Source of the DNA: Paenibacillus sp. IHBB 10380
GTDB lineage: Bacteria; Bacillota; Bacilli; Paenibacillales; Paenibacillaceae
Assembly (NCBI RefSeq): GCF_000949425.1
Contig: NZ_CP010976.1
Coordinates: 2,046,001-2,110,000 of the forward strand
Reading direction: 5' to 3'
Length of the DNA stretch: 64,000 nucleotides
Part shown: in pieces, positions 26,442-35,162 of the stretch
Layout of the letters: each line of letters starts with the position of its first letter
How positions within the stretch are numbered: position 1 is the stretch's first letter
Made by a program: the position numbers and the translations under genes
Notes under the pieces: model-generated
What the model saw: the letters and a program-made list of their open reading frames with translations, nothing else
What the model was told of the DNA's origin: nothing
Databases searched by the model: none

Positions 26442-27368
26442 TTAACCCTCAGGTGAACTCCCACGATTTGTAAAATCTTCCTCCGTCAAATCCATATTTA
26501 CGCTCATAGCAGTTTGGCTACCGTCCGCTGCAGCAAAAACCACTTGGGAAGGAGCCACGTACGAAGTATCTCCAGCGATATATAAACCAGGTATTGCGGA
26601 CCTCCCCTTTCCGTCCGTTTTAATCCCGCCCGAGGCCGTCACTCCACAGCCTAATCGTTCTGCGAACGGAACGCTTTGCACAAATTTAGGAGTCACGAAG
26701 CCGCCAGCCCTCGGAATTTGAGTTCCGTCTGCAAAGCGAACATGTTCAAGCTGCCCATTCTGGCCAATGAAAGCTGCAATAGGTAGCTCCATTACCACAA
26801 TATCCTTTGATTGAAGCTGCTTTTTGTGCTCATCTGACAGAGACGCCTTGCCGTTCGTACAGACAACCAAATTCTCGCTCCAATTGAGAAGCAGTTTAGC
26901 CGTATGAAATAGGTTTGGATATTCGGAAACAACAACAAGCGGTTGATCTTGAAGCTCCCAGCCGTCGCAATAGGGACAATTGAACAAGCTTTTCCCGTAA
27001 AGCGGATAAAAGCCTTCAATATCTGGATATATCTCCTTTACGCCTGTTGCCAAGATCAGTTTTCGCGCTTGAAGGTGAAGGCCAGCAGAATCAACTAACT
27101 CAAATCCGAATTGGGTAGTGTCAACGGAAACAACTTCGTTTTGAAGATGATCGACTAACGGATAACTTTTAACCTCCTCAAGAGCAATTCTGCGGAACTC
27201 GGCCGGCGTTACGCCGTCTCTCGTAATAAATCCGTGAGACGCATGTGTAACAGCATTTCTGGGTCGATTGTTGTCAATGATAGCCACGCTTCTTCTTGCC
27301 CTTCCAAGGATGAGGGCTGCATTCAACCCGGCCGGTCCTCCACCAATAATGGCGCATTCGTAAATCAT
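26442..27368 (-). CDS. Thioredoxin-reductase-like flavoprotein lacking the NADPH motif
   Basis: A 308-residue low-molecular-weight TrxR-type flavoprotein. IIGGGPAGLNAAL (8-20) and the late AGDTSYVAPSQVVFAAADG bind FAD, and C131-PY-C134 in FNCPYCDGWE is the redox pair. The position where TrxB has GGGDSA reads VVVSEYPNLFHTAK, without the glycine motif for NADPH. It may therefore take electrons from another donor or work as a dithiol oxidase, as known for GliT/HlmI and some ferredoxin- or diflavin-linked relatives. ATG at 27368 after AAGGAG. Its operon ends with thioredoxin. Confidence 0.85.
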   Translation of the reverse strand: MIYECAIIGGGPAGLNAALILGRARRSVAIIDNNRPRNAVTHASHGFITRDGVTPAEFRRIALEEVKSYPLVDHLQNEVVSVDTTQFGFELVDSAGLHLQARKLILATGVKEIYPDIEGFYPLYGKSLFNCPYCDGWELQDQPLVVVSEYPNLFHTAKLLLNWSENLVVCTNGKASLSDEHKKQLQSKDIVVMELPIAAFIGQNGQLEHVRFADGTQIPRAGGFVTPKFVQSVPFAERLGCGVTASGGIKTDGKGRSAIPGLYIAGDTSYVAPSQVVFAAADGSQTAMSVNMDLTEEDFTNRGSSPEG

Positions 27369-27482
27369 GACGCTCAACTCCTTTATATAGACTTTAAAGA
27401 CTCTTTATATCTATTATTGAACAAAAAATATTTTGATGTATATCAAACTCCTCCCCTCCTTTCAATATAAAATGGCTCAACC

Positions 27483-27881
27483 TTAAACCTGCGTTTGCTT
27501 TTGGACCAGATCCGTCAACTTCGTGTTTTTAAGATGGCTTTCCATTTTCTCTTCTGCTTCCTTCATTACAGCTTGAATCGAGCATTCGTCGCCGTGGACA
27601 AAATCACATTCAAATAAGGATGCAGTGCCCTCAATAGCGTGGATAATATCCAAAAATGTAATATCGTCTTTCTTGCGAGATAAGCGATATCCTCCGTTGA
27701 CTCCGGAAACAGACTCGATCATCCCTGCTTTCACGAGCCTTGTTAAAATTTTGGATAAATAGGTTGGTGAAACACCTTGTAATTCTGCTAACTGCTGAAC
27801 ACCTATCGGCTTAATCGGAGAAGCGTCAAGGAGCGCGAGCATAGTGTGCAAAGCATAATTGGTTGCTTTTGTAAATCTCAT
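27483..27881 (-). CDS. Rrf2-family redox/metal-sensing repressor
   Basis: A 132-residue winged-helix protein of the Rrf2 family: KATNYALHTMLALLDASP, the recognition helix LAELQGVSPTYLSKILTRL and wing SGVNGGYRLSRK. Two cysteines, C92 and C100 (FECDFVHGDECS), replace the three-Cys Fe-S set of IscR, so a thiol switch or a partial cluster is more likely. It is the first gene before the TrxB-like and thioredoxin genes and probably represses them until oxidised. A GGGTG site lies upstream of the ATG. Confidence 0.88.
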   Translation of the reverse strand: MRFTKATNYALHTMLALLDASPIKPIGVQQLAELQGVSPTYLSKILTRLVKAGMIESVSGVNGGYRLSRKKDDITFLDIIHAIEGTASLFECDFVHGDECSIQAVMKEAEEKMESHLKNTKLTDLVQKQTQV

Positions 27882-27899
27882 GGTAACACCCCATTCAAA

Positions 27900-28339
27900 G
27901 ACTTATTGTATCTATAATATCCTCGAAATCACTAATGTGTCAAGTTGAACCTTTTCATAATTTTCGCAATATATGCGGTTCGATGCTCACACTCATTGCC
28001 ATCGCGTGTAGTGAGCCGCCATAGGATTATAGCCGCTGGTCCGTTCGGGGTTGCTGCCAACCGCTTGAAGAAGCGCAAATTGACTGCGTCATGGCGGACA
28101 TGGACCGGTAACGGGGAACGGTGGGATAACCGCCGTTTTTCGCTCCCCCCTCGATTGGCGTTAGACTTCTCGGGCTGTTGACGTGCCTGACACACAAGCG
28201 CTCACGACAATGACGGTGATTTTTTGCACCGACAAAGTACGTGAGCGCTGACCATTTCGTTCCGCATTTTGGTTATCTATAACGTCTAATTCCACCCCCC
28301 GTTTGCCGCTTTAAGCCCAGACGTCAAGGACAGCACGTT
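27900..28339. other. Non-coding stretch with GC-rich core and a nested hairpin
   Basis: Open frames exist on both strands of the GC-rich 27990-28190 segment, but none has a ribosome site or recognisable protein features. At its edge, AGCGCTCACG (28197-28206) pairs with CGTGAGCGCT (28240-28249), with CGGTG and CACCG forming an inner stem. Confidence 0.4.
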
Positions 28340-30213
28340 TTATTTGGCATCCAATGTAGGTCTTATTACCGTTTCTTCTACCATGGCGCCATTTTTGGTC
28401 GTGTGGTACTTGAAGCGGTAATTTTTAGATTGGTTATCCCACTTCACTTCACTAAGTATAGCCCCTTTGAAATTAGCATCTTGATTCAAGACCGTTTTCA
28501 TCGCTTCTTCCGCCGTTTTTGGCACTTTCGGTTCAATTTCGTTCGCGTCGTCAAATTCCATGACTATCTGGCTTACACGTAAATCAGTTTTGTTTTGCGA
28601 AAAGTCGTTACTTAGTTGAACGGTAAAGTTCTTTCCAGTCAACGCATACGTTACAAGATCGCTTAATTTAGCATTCTTGTCATCATAGTGTCGATAAATG
28701 ATCACTTCTTTGTCAAATGCGTAGGTTATGTTTGGATACAGCTTTTTCAGCTCTTGAAGGGCCTTATCCTGATCCTTTTTACTGATATTATGGAGTGGGA
28801 GCTTCTCACTAACAGTTATATACTTAACGTCTTTAGTATCAAATAAGATTCCAAATTTTCCGTCTACCGATTCAACTTCCACAAACTCCGTGTTGACGGC
28901 ATCATAACTGAACTCGCCAACATCCTGTAACTTGACCTCTTTCCCTGCTACTTGCTTTAACACTTTTTGCAGCTTTGCGGCTACCGTTTGGTCGAGCTGA
29001 ATCTTCTTCTTCTCTGGTTGCTGCTGATCTTGCGTAGCCTCAGCAGCTTTTGAATCCTGCTCTGCTTGCACGGAAGCCTTTTGCGGTATGCTCGCGGCGT
29101 TGCTTTCCTTAGCGTTCACCAACGTCACGCTGCCAAGCGCGAGAATCATTCCCAACCCCAAAATAGACAGACGATAGGATTTTTTGTTGAATTGTTTAAT
29201 CATTATAAGTCTCCTTTTCATTTCTTTATGTGTCGCGGACAAGCCGGCAAGCCCCGGCTTATGATGGCTGCCTGAAAAATGCTCCAGCACATGAATAATG
29301 GTTTGTCCGTATGCACTATTTTGCTGCGGGCCCATCCGGTCCAACACGCATGCATCGCAGGCCATCTCCTGGGCCTGTCTTGCTTTATGTGCGGCAAGCC
29401 ATATCAATGGATTAAACCAGTGGAGAATAAGGATGATGTGTATCACCCAATTCACTGCCACATCCCGCCGCTGAATATGTGCGAACTCATGCGCCAGAAT
29501 ATATTGAAGCTGCTTCTTCCGCAACGTGACGAGCAGTCTTGGCGAAATGACGACCGCAGGTTCACGAAAACCGACTACGGCAGGTCCGGGAATCCGTTCC
29601 GATGCTACAAACCGTACTTTACGATTTATGCCCAATAGCTGCTTCGTCTCTTGAAACGCTGCCGATAAAAATGGCGTTTCGATGGATCGACCTGCACGCA
29701 GGGCCCGCTTTAATCGAAGCTGGTCGTATACCGTTTTCGCAGCAAGAAACAATACCCCCGCAAGCCATACCAGCATCAGCCCATTGGTAAAACCCAGTTG
29801 CTTGATCTTATTCCACCAGAAGCCGCGCTCCTGCACGGTTCCCGATTCATGGGATAGAGCAGGTATTCCCGAAATTTCGCTTGTTTCCGGTTTTAAATAG
29901 CGCTCACCATGAACCGCCGCCTCGCTTGCTCTCCCCGCTTCCCTCCAAACCGAAGGATCTTGGGTCTTCTGATGAATTCCGGGCGCTATGGCTTCCAGAG
30001 ACAAAACATTGTACAGGCTAAGCGAAGATTCCGGCGCCCAAGGAAGCAGCAGACGAATCGCCACAGGCAGCCAAATCAAATATTTCCATCTAGCTTGTTT
30101 TTTAATAGAAACTGCAGGATCAGGACAAGTAGGACCAGGATGCCGGCCATAAATGATCCGCGGATCACCCAGCCAAAAAACGATAACAAGCTTGCATGTA
30201 ATGTTGGACCCAT
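28340..30213 (-). pseudogene. BlaR1/MecR1-type M56 membrane protease sensor, frameshifted
   Basis: The ATG at 30213 overlaps the BlaI stop by one base and begins MGPTLHASLLSFFGWVIRGS with a first membrane helix, but the frame breaks near 30085. From 30079 a long frame of 579 codons continues: more helices, the gluzincin motif LAHEFAHIQRRD, a further helix (LSILGLGMILALGSVTLVNA) and a C-terminal extracellular region of about 240 residues that is not a penicillin-binding domain. In this family ligand binding activates the protease to remove BlaI. With the frameshift the first helix is lost; translation restarting inside could still give a partial protein. The sensed signal is unlikely to be a beta-lactam. 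Confidence 0.75.
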
Positions 30214-30644
30214 CAGCTATCTCTCTTTTCCGGCCCGCCGTCTATGCAGTTTTCGTCAAATAAAGCCTTCAGATCCTCGATTTCCTGCGCATTCAGCTTT
30301 TTATCCTCTAAAAAATTGGCTAACATTGGCTTTAATGCACCGCCATACAGCTTTTTCACAAAAGATGTGGTTTCAGACCGTAGATATTCCTGCTCGCTGA
30401 TGATGGGGTAAAATAGCTGGGTACGCTTCGAACCCTTTTCCAGCTTTGCCCCCGCTGCTTCCTTCTGCACCAATCGATTCAGGAGTGTCCGCGTTGTGTT
30501 CGGGCTCCAGCCCATTTTCTCTGCCATCTGCTTTACGACTTCGCTGGAAGGGCAATCCGGATTTACCCATAACACGCGCATAATTTCCAGCTCTGCATCC
30601 GTAACCGCTGGTATTTGGTTCATACATGTAACCTCCAAGGTCAA
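30213..30644 (-). CDS. BlaI/MecI/CopY-family repressor
   Basis: A 143-residue winged-helix repressor: VTDAELEIMRVLWVNPDCPS, the recognition helix MGWSPNTTRTLLNRLVQKEA and a dimerisation tail with FLEDKKLNAQEIEDLKALFD. BlaI proteins bind TACA/TGTA dyads and are cut by the partner BlaR1. The gene overlaps the BlaR1-type gene by one base (TGATG). Two matching operator dyads lie directly upstream, giving autoregulation, and two more lie 130 bases further. Confidence 0.93.
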   Translation of the reverse strand: MTLEVTCMNQIPAVTDAELEIMRVLWVNPDCPSSEVVKQMAEKMGWSPNTTRTLLNRLVQKEAAGAKLEKGSKRTQLFYPIISEQEYLRSETTSFVKKLYGGALKPMLANFLEDKKLNAQEIEDLKALFDENCIDGGPEKRDS

Positions 30645-30652
30645 TTTATAAG

Positions 30653-30690
30653 ACTACGTATGTAGTTATAAATCCATCCTACATTTGTAG
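30653..30690. promoter_or_regulatory. Two BlaI-type operators before blaI
   Basis: ACTACGTATGTAGT (30653-30666) and CTACATTTGTAG (30679-30690) are dyads of the TACA-N2-TGTA class, with centres 25 bases apart. They sit immediately upstream of the BlaI-type ATG and should mediate autorepression. Confidence 0.8.
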
Positions 30691-30797
30691 TTTGGTAATG
30701 TCAACATATTGTTACATGCAAAAATCCTTAATGCTGCATGGATACTTTTGATATTACGTTCATTTTGTATAGTTCCTCCCATATGATTGTTATCAAA

Positions 30798-30838
30798 ACT
30801 ACAACTGTAGTCTATTTCTTATATACTACAGTTGTAGT
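30798..30838. promoter_or_regulatory. Second BlaI operator pair without an adjacent gene
   Basis: ACTACAACTGTAGT (30798-30811) and ACTACAGTTGTAGT (30825-30838) are perfect 14-bp dyads with centres 27 bases apart. They match the sites before blaI but face 30840-31050, where no plus-strand gene remains. Confidence 0.8.
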
Positions 30839-30952
30839 TATATGATGTCAATACCTTTGTTACAAAATCGCTTCATCGTTTTGGCTAAGAGCAAACAACA
30901 ACAAGAAGCGCATGGAATTGAACAAGGGGTAGCTCACTCTAGTTGCCAACGC

Positions 30953-31018
30953 AAAAACACCTCCAAGATTATCTCCATATCTTACGACATGGTTCGATTC
31001 TCTTGAAGGTGTTTTGAT
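30953..31018 (-). terminator. Terminator of the beta-helix gene
   Basis: AAAAACACCTCCAAGA and TCTTGAAGGTGTTTT pair around a 30-base loop; on the minus strand the stem is followed by a T-run. It lies 40 bases past the end of the beta-helix pseudogene. Confidence 0.65.
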
Positions 31019-31058
31019 TTGTCTCACGTTATGGGGTCAGTCCCCACCGACGGCAACC

Positions 31059-32516
31059 CTATTTCGAGAGCTTCTTTATCGCTGCCAACTTCCCGGCAGA
31101 AGACTCATCCGTAGACGAAGTCCACTTTGCATAAAGAACCGTATTGTCGGTGACCACGTGGGTATCAAAGTTCCACGCTGTCGTATAGCTTTCGTCTGTA
31201 TACCAGCCTCCGAATTTATATCCGTTCCTCGTTGGGTCCGTTGATGGTTTGGATGCAAGATCGCCAACAGGTACAGCCTGATGCGGAATATAGCTTCCTC
31301 CCCGACCCGTTTTAAACTCAACAGCATTCAGGCCTTCATTCCCAATTTGATGCACACCGATATCGAGCACATCATCTGGCCGAATGGCGTTTCCAAAGAA
31401 GTCGCGTGTTAAAGGGAAAATTTTGCTTAGGTCCCGCCGTCCTTCAAGCGTTTAATCTGCTCGAAATCCAGCGCCTACCGCAATATTTTGGTCTGCTGAC
31501 TTGAGCTTGAAGCCTGCTAGCTTAGACACATCAAATTCTGAGCGGGCAATCGCTTTGCCGATCCCAGTATTTCTCGAGTTGAACAGAACTGTATTCTTAT
31601 CCCCGTTCTTAACAATAGTTCCGTTGGTTGGAATGACGTCTTTAGGAATGACGTCAATATCCAGAGACTGTTCTATACTTGCCAGTATAGTTGTCGGGTC
31701 TGCATAAATGTTATGCGATCCATAAACGCCTGAAGCAAATTTGCTTCGATCGATCAGAGTTTGCGGATAAATGATATTGTAATCGAAGCTGCCATGCGTC
31801 ATGGCGCTCTTTGAACCTATGTCGAAGACACTAATCGTATCCTTGCCATACAAAATATTGTTATAAAAGTGACTCCAGATCGGACCTGTGCTGCTTGTAC
31901 CGAATATTCGCGTCGTGTTTGCGCCAAGTTTGAATATATTGTTGTGAATAATTGGATAATCTACGCTGCCCGAGCTGCCGCCAACCGCATAATAAAACAA
32001 ATGCGAGTATGCCGCAGATCCTTCTTGGGGACTGCCATCGTCAATACTAATGTTGTAACGTACAATGCTGTTCTTCGATCCCGGCATGAACAACATGAAG
32101 CCGCCATAATTGTTTCGGCTATAGTTATATTGATATACTGCCCCGTCATTGAAACTATCAATGTCAAATGCTTCGCCATCGGCGCAATTGTACGGGTTAT
32201 CCACCACTTCGTTAAACTCCATCACGGAATCCTTGACGCCCATGAACCACAGAGCGGCATAATTAGCCACACTGATATATTTGCCAACCCCATCGGTGAT
32301 GTTTGGACCTTCCCGGTTCGGCTTCGCGTCAGTTAAATACGTTTTTCCAAAACCCGTAATATAGTTGTATCGAGCTTCGCCCTCAAGAGCGTTGGAAAGA
32401 ACCATCGCATCGCCAGAGCCATTAGCCATGTAATTGTTGAAGTAACGCACCTTCATAATGGCGGGATATCCGCTCTTGGTCCAACCGTCCGGGTGGAAAC
32501 CTGTAACATTTTATCT
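31059..32516 (-). pseudogene. Right-handed beta-helix protein with InlB-type repeat, truncated and interrupted
   Basis: From 32516 the frame reads NVTGFHPDGWTKSGYPAIMK into beta-helix repeats rich in Asn/Tyr/Ile (FNEVVDNPYNCADG, YNYSRNNYGGFMLF, YNISIDDGSPQEG, FDYNIIYP). A TAA stop at 31452 follows GAGFRAD. In the same frame it resumes TLEGRRDLSKIFPLTRDFFG, then a Listeria/Bacteroides (InlB) repeat: GYKFGGWYTDESYTTAWNFD to TDNTVLYAKW, ending at 31059. There is no signal peptide or start, so the 5' part is deleted. Intact relatives are secreted polysaccharide-binding or -degrading enzymes. Confidence 0.8.
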
Positions 32517-32632
32517 CCTCCAACAGACAAAGGCTATACAGGTATCACAGTTTGACTTGGTACTGGAAAAGGACAGGAACTGAAAGATAAAAAACTAAAA
32601 ACCATTGTACTTTATCAATCTACTTGAAAAGC

Positions 32633-32672
32633 AAACAAACCGAGAGCGTTTTTAATTTATCTCGGTTTGTTT
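32633..32672 (-). terminator. Terminator downstream of the TetR gene
   Basis: AAACAAACCGAGA and TCTCGGTTTGTTT form a perfect 13-bp stem with a 14-base loop, located 135 bases past the TetR stop. Confidence 0.7.
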
Positions 32673-32806
32673 ATATTTCTAAGTCATTCGCTTGTTTTAA
32701 GTATAAGCATGAAAAAAGAATCGTTGTTGTCTGCTATAGTTTCTTGTGTCAAAAACGATATAGGTAGCATAACAGAGGTTTTTCATCATTCAATGCTCTA
32801 ATTTTC

Positions 32807-33322
32807 TTATACTCTATTTTGTAAAACCTGTATACATATACTTGCTAATTCAGCGGGAGATTCTTTTGCTCCATTCTCTATCCATGTGTAAAGCAATGAC
32901 CAAAATATGCCAGTAGTAAATGCATTTGCATAAATTGCAGTGATATGATTAAATTCTTTGTCAGTTAAATAATCTTTATTAAGCTTAGGAACATACCTTT
33001 GATATTGCTTAAAAATATATATCATTAGTTCGTTGTTATACATAAGTTTAAGAAATGTTAAATGATTACTCCAAAATAAAAAATGATTATGAATTAGCAC
33101 TTCATATTTAGAAGAAAAATAATTTTCTTGAAAGGAGGAATACTCTAAGAATAACAAATTTATAGATTCTTTAAGCACTTCTTCTTTATTTTTAAAATAT
33201 CTATAAAAGGTTTTTCTTCCTACGCTAGCTTCCTGCGTGATTTGGGTAACAGTGATTAGTGAAAAGTCATATTTTTCCATCACAGAAAATAGACCATTAA
33301 TTATATCTTCTTTTTTTCCCAT
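32807..33322 (-). CDS. TetR/AcrR-family regulator
   Basis: A 171-residue regulator. The N-terminal HTH is FSLITVTQITQEASVGRKTF with YRYFKNKEEVL after it; the remaining helices form a ligand-binding domain rich in aromatic residues. The ATG at 33322 follows AGGAGA; an open frame extends nine codons further. It is divergent from an alpha/beta hydrolase gene, with a perfect dyad between them, so it probably represses that gene. Confidence 0.88.
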   Translation of the reverse strand: MGKKEDIINGLFSVMEKYDFSLITVTQITQEASVGRKTFYRYFKNKEEVLKESINLLFLEYSSFQENYFSSKYEVLIHNHFLFWSNHLTFLKLMYNNELMIYIFKQYQRYVPKLNKDYLTDKEFNHITAIYANAFTTGIFWSLLYTWIENGAKESPAELASICIQVLQNRV

Positions 33323-33401
33323 TTTCTCTCCTGACACACTTTCTACCAATGTGTTTCCATTGATTGCAAATCAATTAGTTCATATATAGACTCTACTTAT
33401 A

Positions 33402-33417
33402 TGACACATCTGTGTCA
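33402..33417. promoter_or_regulatory. TetR-type operator
   Basis: TGACACA-TC-TGTGTCA is a 7-2-7 perfect dyad in the TetR/hydrolase intergenic region, 20 bases ahead of the hydrolase ATG. A half-matching GACACA...TGTGTT copy lies at about 33335-33357 over the tetR start. Confidence 0.65.
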
Positions 33418-33436
33418 ACGAAAGTAGGGAGATAAA

Positions 33437-34390
33437 ATGTATAATTACAGCAAATGGTATCCCATAAATGGTGTTAACCAATATGTTCAAGTAGTAAGTA
33501 CTAATTGGGATAATCCTATTTTAATATATTTACATGGCGGACCTGGTGATGCGGCACTACCTCTTGTTGAGCATTTTAATTCAAATTTATCCGAAAACTA
33601 TACTTTAATCATTTGGGAGCAAAGGGGTGCTGGAAAATCATACTATAGGTTTAGAGAAGATGAACATATTACTATTAATGATTTTGTTCTTGACTTGAAG
33701 GTCTTAATTGAAAAACTCCTTGTTGAATTCAAAAAAGAGAAAATATGCTTAATGGGACATTCATGGGGAAGCATTATTGGAATGAAATTCATTATTTCGT
33801 ATCCAGAATTGATACATTTTTATATTGGAGTTGGACAAGTTATTTGTTCGCAAAAAATGTTTAAAAAAAGTAAAGAATACATGGTAAGTCATATTGATAA
33901 TCATCGTCTTAAAAACAGAATTTCTTCTCTAAACACAAAGTTTAATCAAAATAATTGGTATTCTGATTTAATGTTTTTTATGAGTCAACTAATCAAGCAA
34001 GGTGTTTCTCTTTATGGAAAAAGTACGTATTTATCATTATATCGCTATTTTATTTTTTCCAAAAACTATTCATTAATAGATTGTATAAAACGACTAAAAG
34101 GTTCTGAGCAGTCCATAGTTAAGCTATGGCACGAAGTATCAGAAATTGATTTTTCTGCTTATAAAAATTTTCAGGTTCCAATAGCTTTTATCGAAGGTGA
34201 GTATGATTATCATGCTTCCTCCGAAATAGTTTTTGATTTTTATCGAAGTATTACATCTCCTAAAGTCTATTTCAGTATAAAAGACACCGCCCATTTTCCC
34301 CAGTGGACAAGGTCTGACACCTTTAATTTGATTGTAAATTCTTTGAATAGTTCTATTTTTTCAAACAGTAATGAAATAAAGGAATTCTAG
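33437..34390 (+). CDS. Alpha/beta hydrolase (proline-iminopeptidase-like)
   Basis: A 317-residue cytoplasmic hydrolase. LHGGPGDAA is the HGGPG oxyanion motif of S33 peptidases, GQ is replaced by WEQRGAGKS, the nucleophile elbow is MGHSWGSII, and the acid and His are in EGEYDYH and KDTAHFPQ. S33 enzymes remove N-terminal proline or hydrolyse esters. AGGGAG precedes the ATG. AT-rich, like its divergent TetR partner. Confidence 0.85.
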   Translation: MYNYSKWYPINGVNQYVQVVSTNWDNPILIYLHGGPGDAALPLVEHFNSNLSENYTLIIWEQRGAGKSYYRFREDEHITINDFVLDLKVLIEKLLVEFKKEKICLMGHSWGSIIGMKFIISYPELIHFYIGVGQVICSQKMFKKSKEYMVSHIDNHRLKNRISSLNTKFNQNNWYSDLMFFMSQLIKQGVSLYGKSTYLSLYRYFIFSKNYSLIDCIKRLKGSEQSIVKLWHEVSEIDFSAYKNFQVPIAFIEGEYDYHASSEIVFDFYRSITSPKVYFSIKDTAHFPQWTRSDTFNLIVNSLNSSIFSNSNEIKEF

Positions 34391-34465
34391 TACTATATGT
34401 TCAGTATTTAGAAGAATTTATACTGCAATAATCCTTTTCTAGAAAAGAAGATATATATGAAAGAA

Positions 34466-34508
34466 AAAACAACCATTGACGACTTTCCATGTCATCAGTG
34501 GTTGTTTA
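34466..34508 (+). terminator. Terminator after the hydrolase
   Basis: AAACAACCA-TTGACGAC pairs with GTCATCAG-TGGTTGTTT with one mismatch and a seven-base loop, 75 bases past the stop. Confidence 0.7.
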
Positions 34509-34580
34509 GAGAACTACGGATTATTTATCGATCAGGTTGGTCACTTCAGCATTCTTGTGATTCACTTTATTCCATCTCTT

Positions 34581-35162
34581 TTATAAAGGCAATACAACGG
34601 TAAATATGCTGCCTTTACCCGATTGACTTTGAACGCCAACGTCACCGCCGCAAAGTTCCACTATGCGTTTTACAAGTGGAAGTCCAAGTCCGTATCCTGT
34701 TTTGGAATGAGAAGTATCACCCTGATAAAATTTATCGAAAATATGAGCTTTAGTCTGATCGTCCATGCCAGGTCCGTCATCTTGTATAACAAACCGAATC
34801 TTGTCATTTTCATATGCAAGGGTAATATTTATAAAGCCACCTTTATAGGAAAATTTAATGGCGTTATCTAAAAGGTTAAGCCATATCTGCTGTGTCAAAT
34901 CTTCATTTCCGCTATAAATCACCTTATCTAAGTCCACATTTACGGTAATCTCTTTTGCAGACCATTTGGGCTCCATTAAAACGATAGACTTTCTAATTTG
35001 TTCATCCAGCCTGAACGGGGCTTTATCCGCAACAATTTCAAGGTTCTCGTATTTTGACAGAGTAAGAACATTGGTGGAAAGTGCAGCTAAACGCTCTGAT
35101 TCCGTTATGATAATGTCAAGGACAAGACGCAGCCGTAAAGTTTGAAACAACTTCAGCTCCAA
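34581..35162 (-). pseudogene. Histidine kinase, C-terminal catalytic fragment
   Basis: About 190 residues of a kinase: end of the dimerisation helices (ITESERLAALSTNVLTLSKY), N-box LLDNAIKFSYKGG, G1 VIQDDGPGMDDQT and G2 GYGLGLPLVKRIV. The sensor region, membrane helices and phospho-acceptor histidine are gone; the 5' end stops at a junction (35125-35165) with an oppositely oriented ABC permease fragment. Without its histidine it cannot signal. Confidence 0.8.

Noticed and set aside
27932..28195. 87-codon minus-strand and 78-codon plus-strand open frames in the GC-rich patch
   Set aside because: Both overlap, lack ribosome sites and known motifs, and are arginine-rich in the way of chance frames in GC-rich DNA.
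29066..30400. Plus-strand frames opposite the BlaR1-type gene
   Set aside because: Shadows of the M56 protease and BlaI coding sequence, including the reverse of the HEFAH region.
31869..32336. 155-codon plus-strand frame opposite the beta-helix gene
   Set aside because: Antisense to a recognisable beta-helix coding frame; no start signal.
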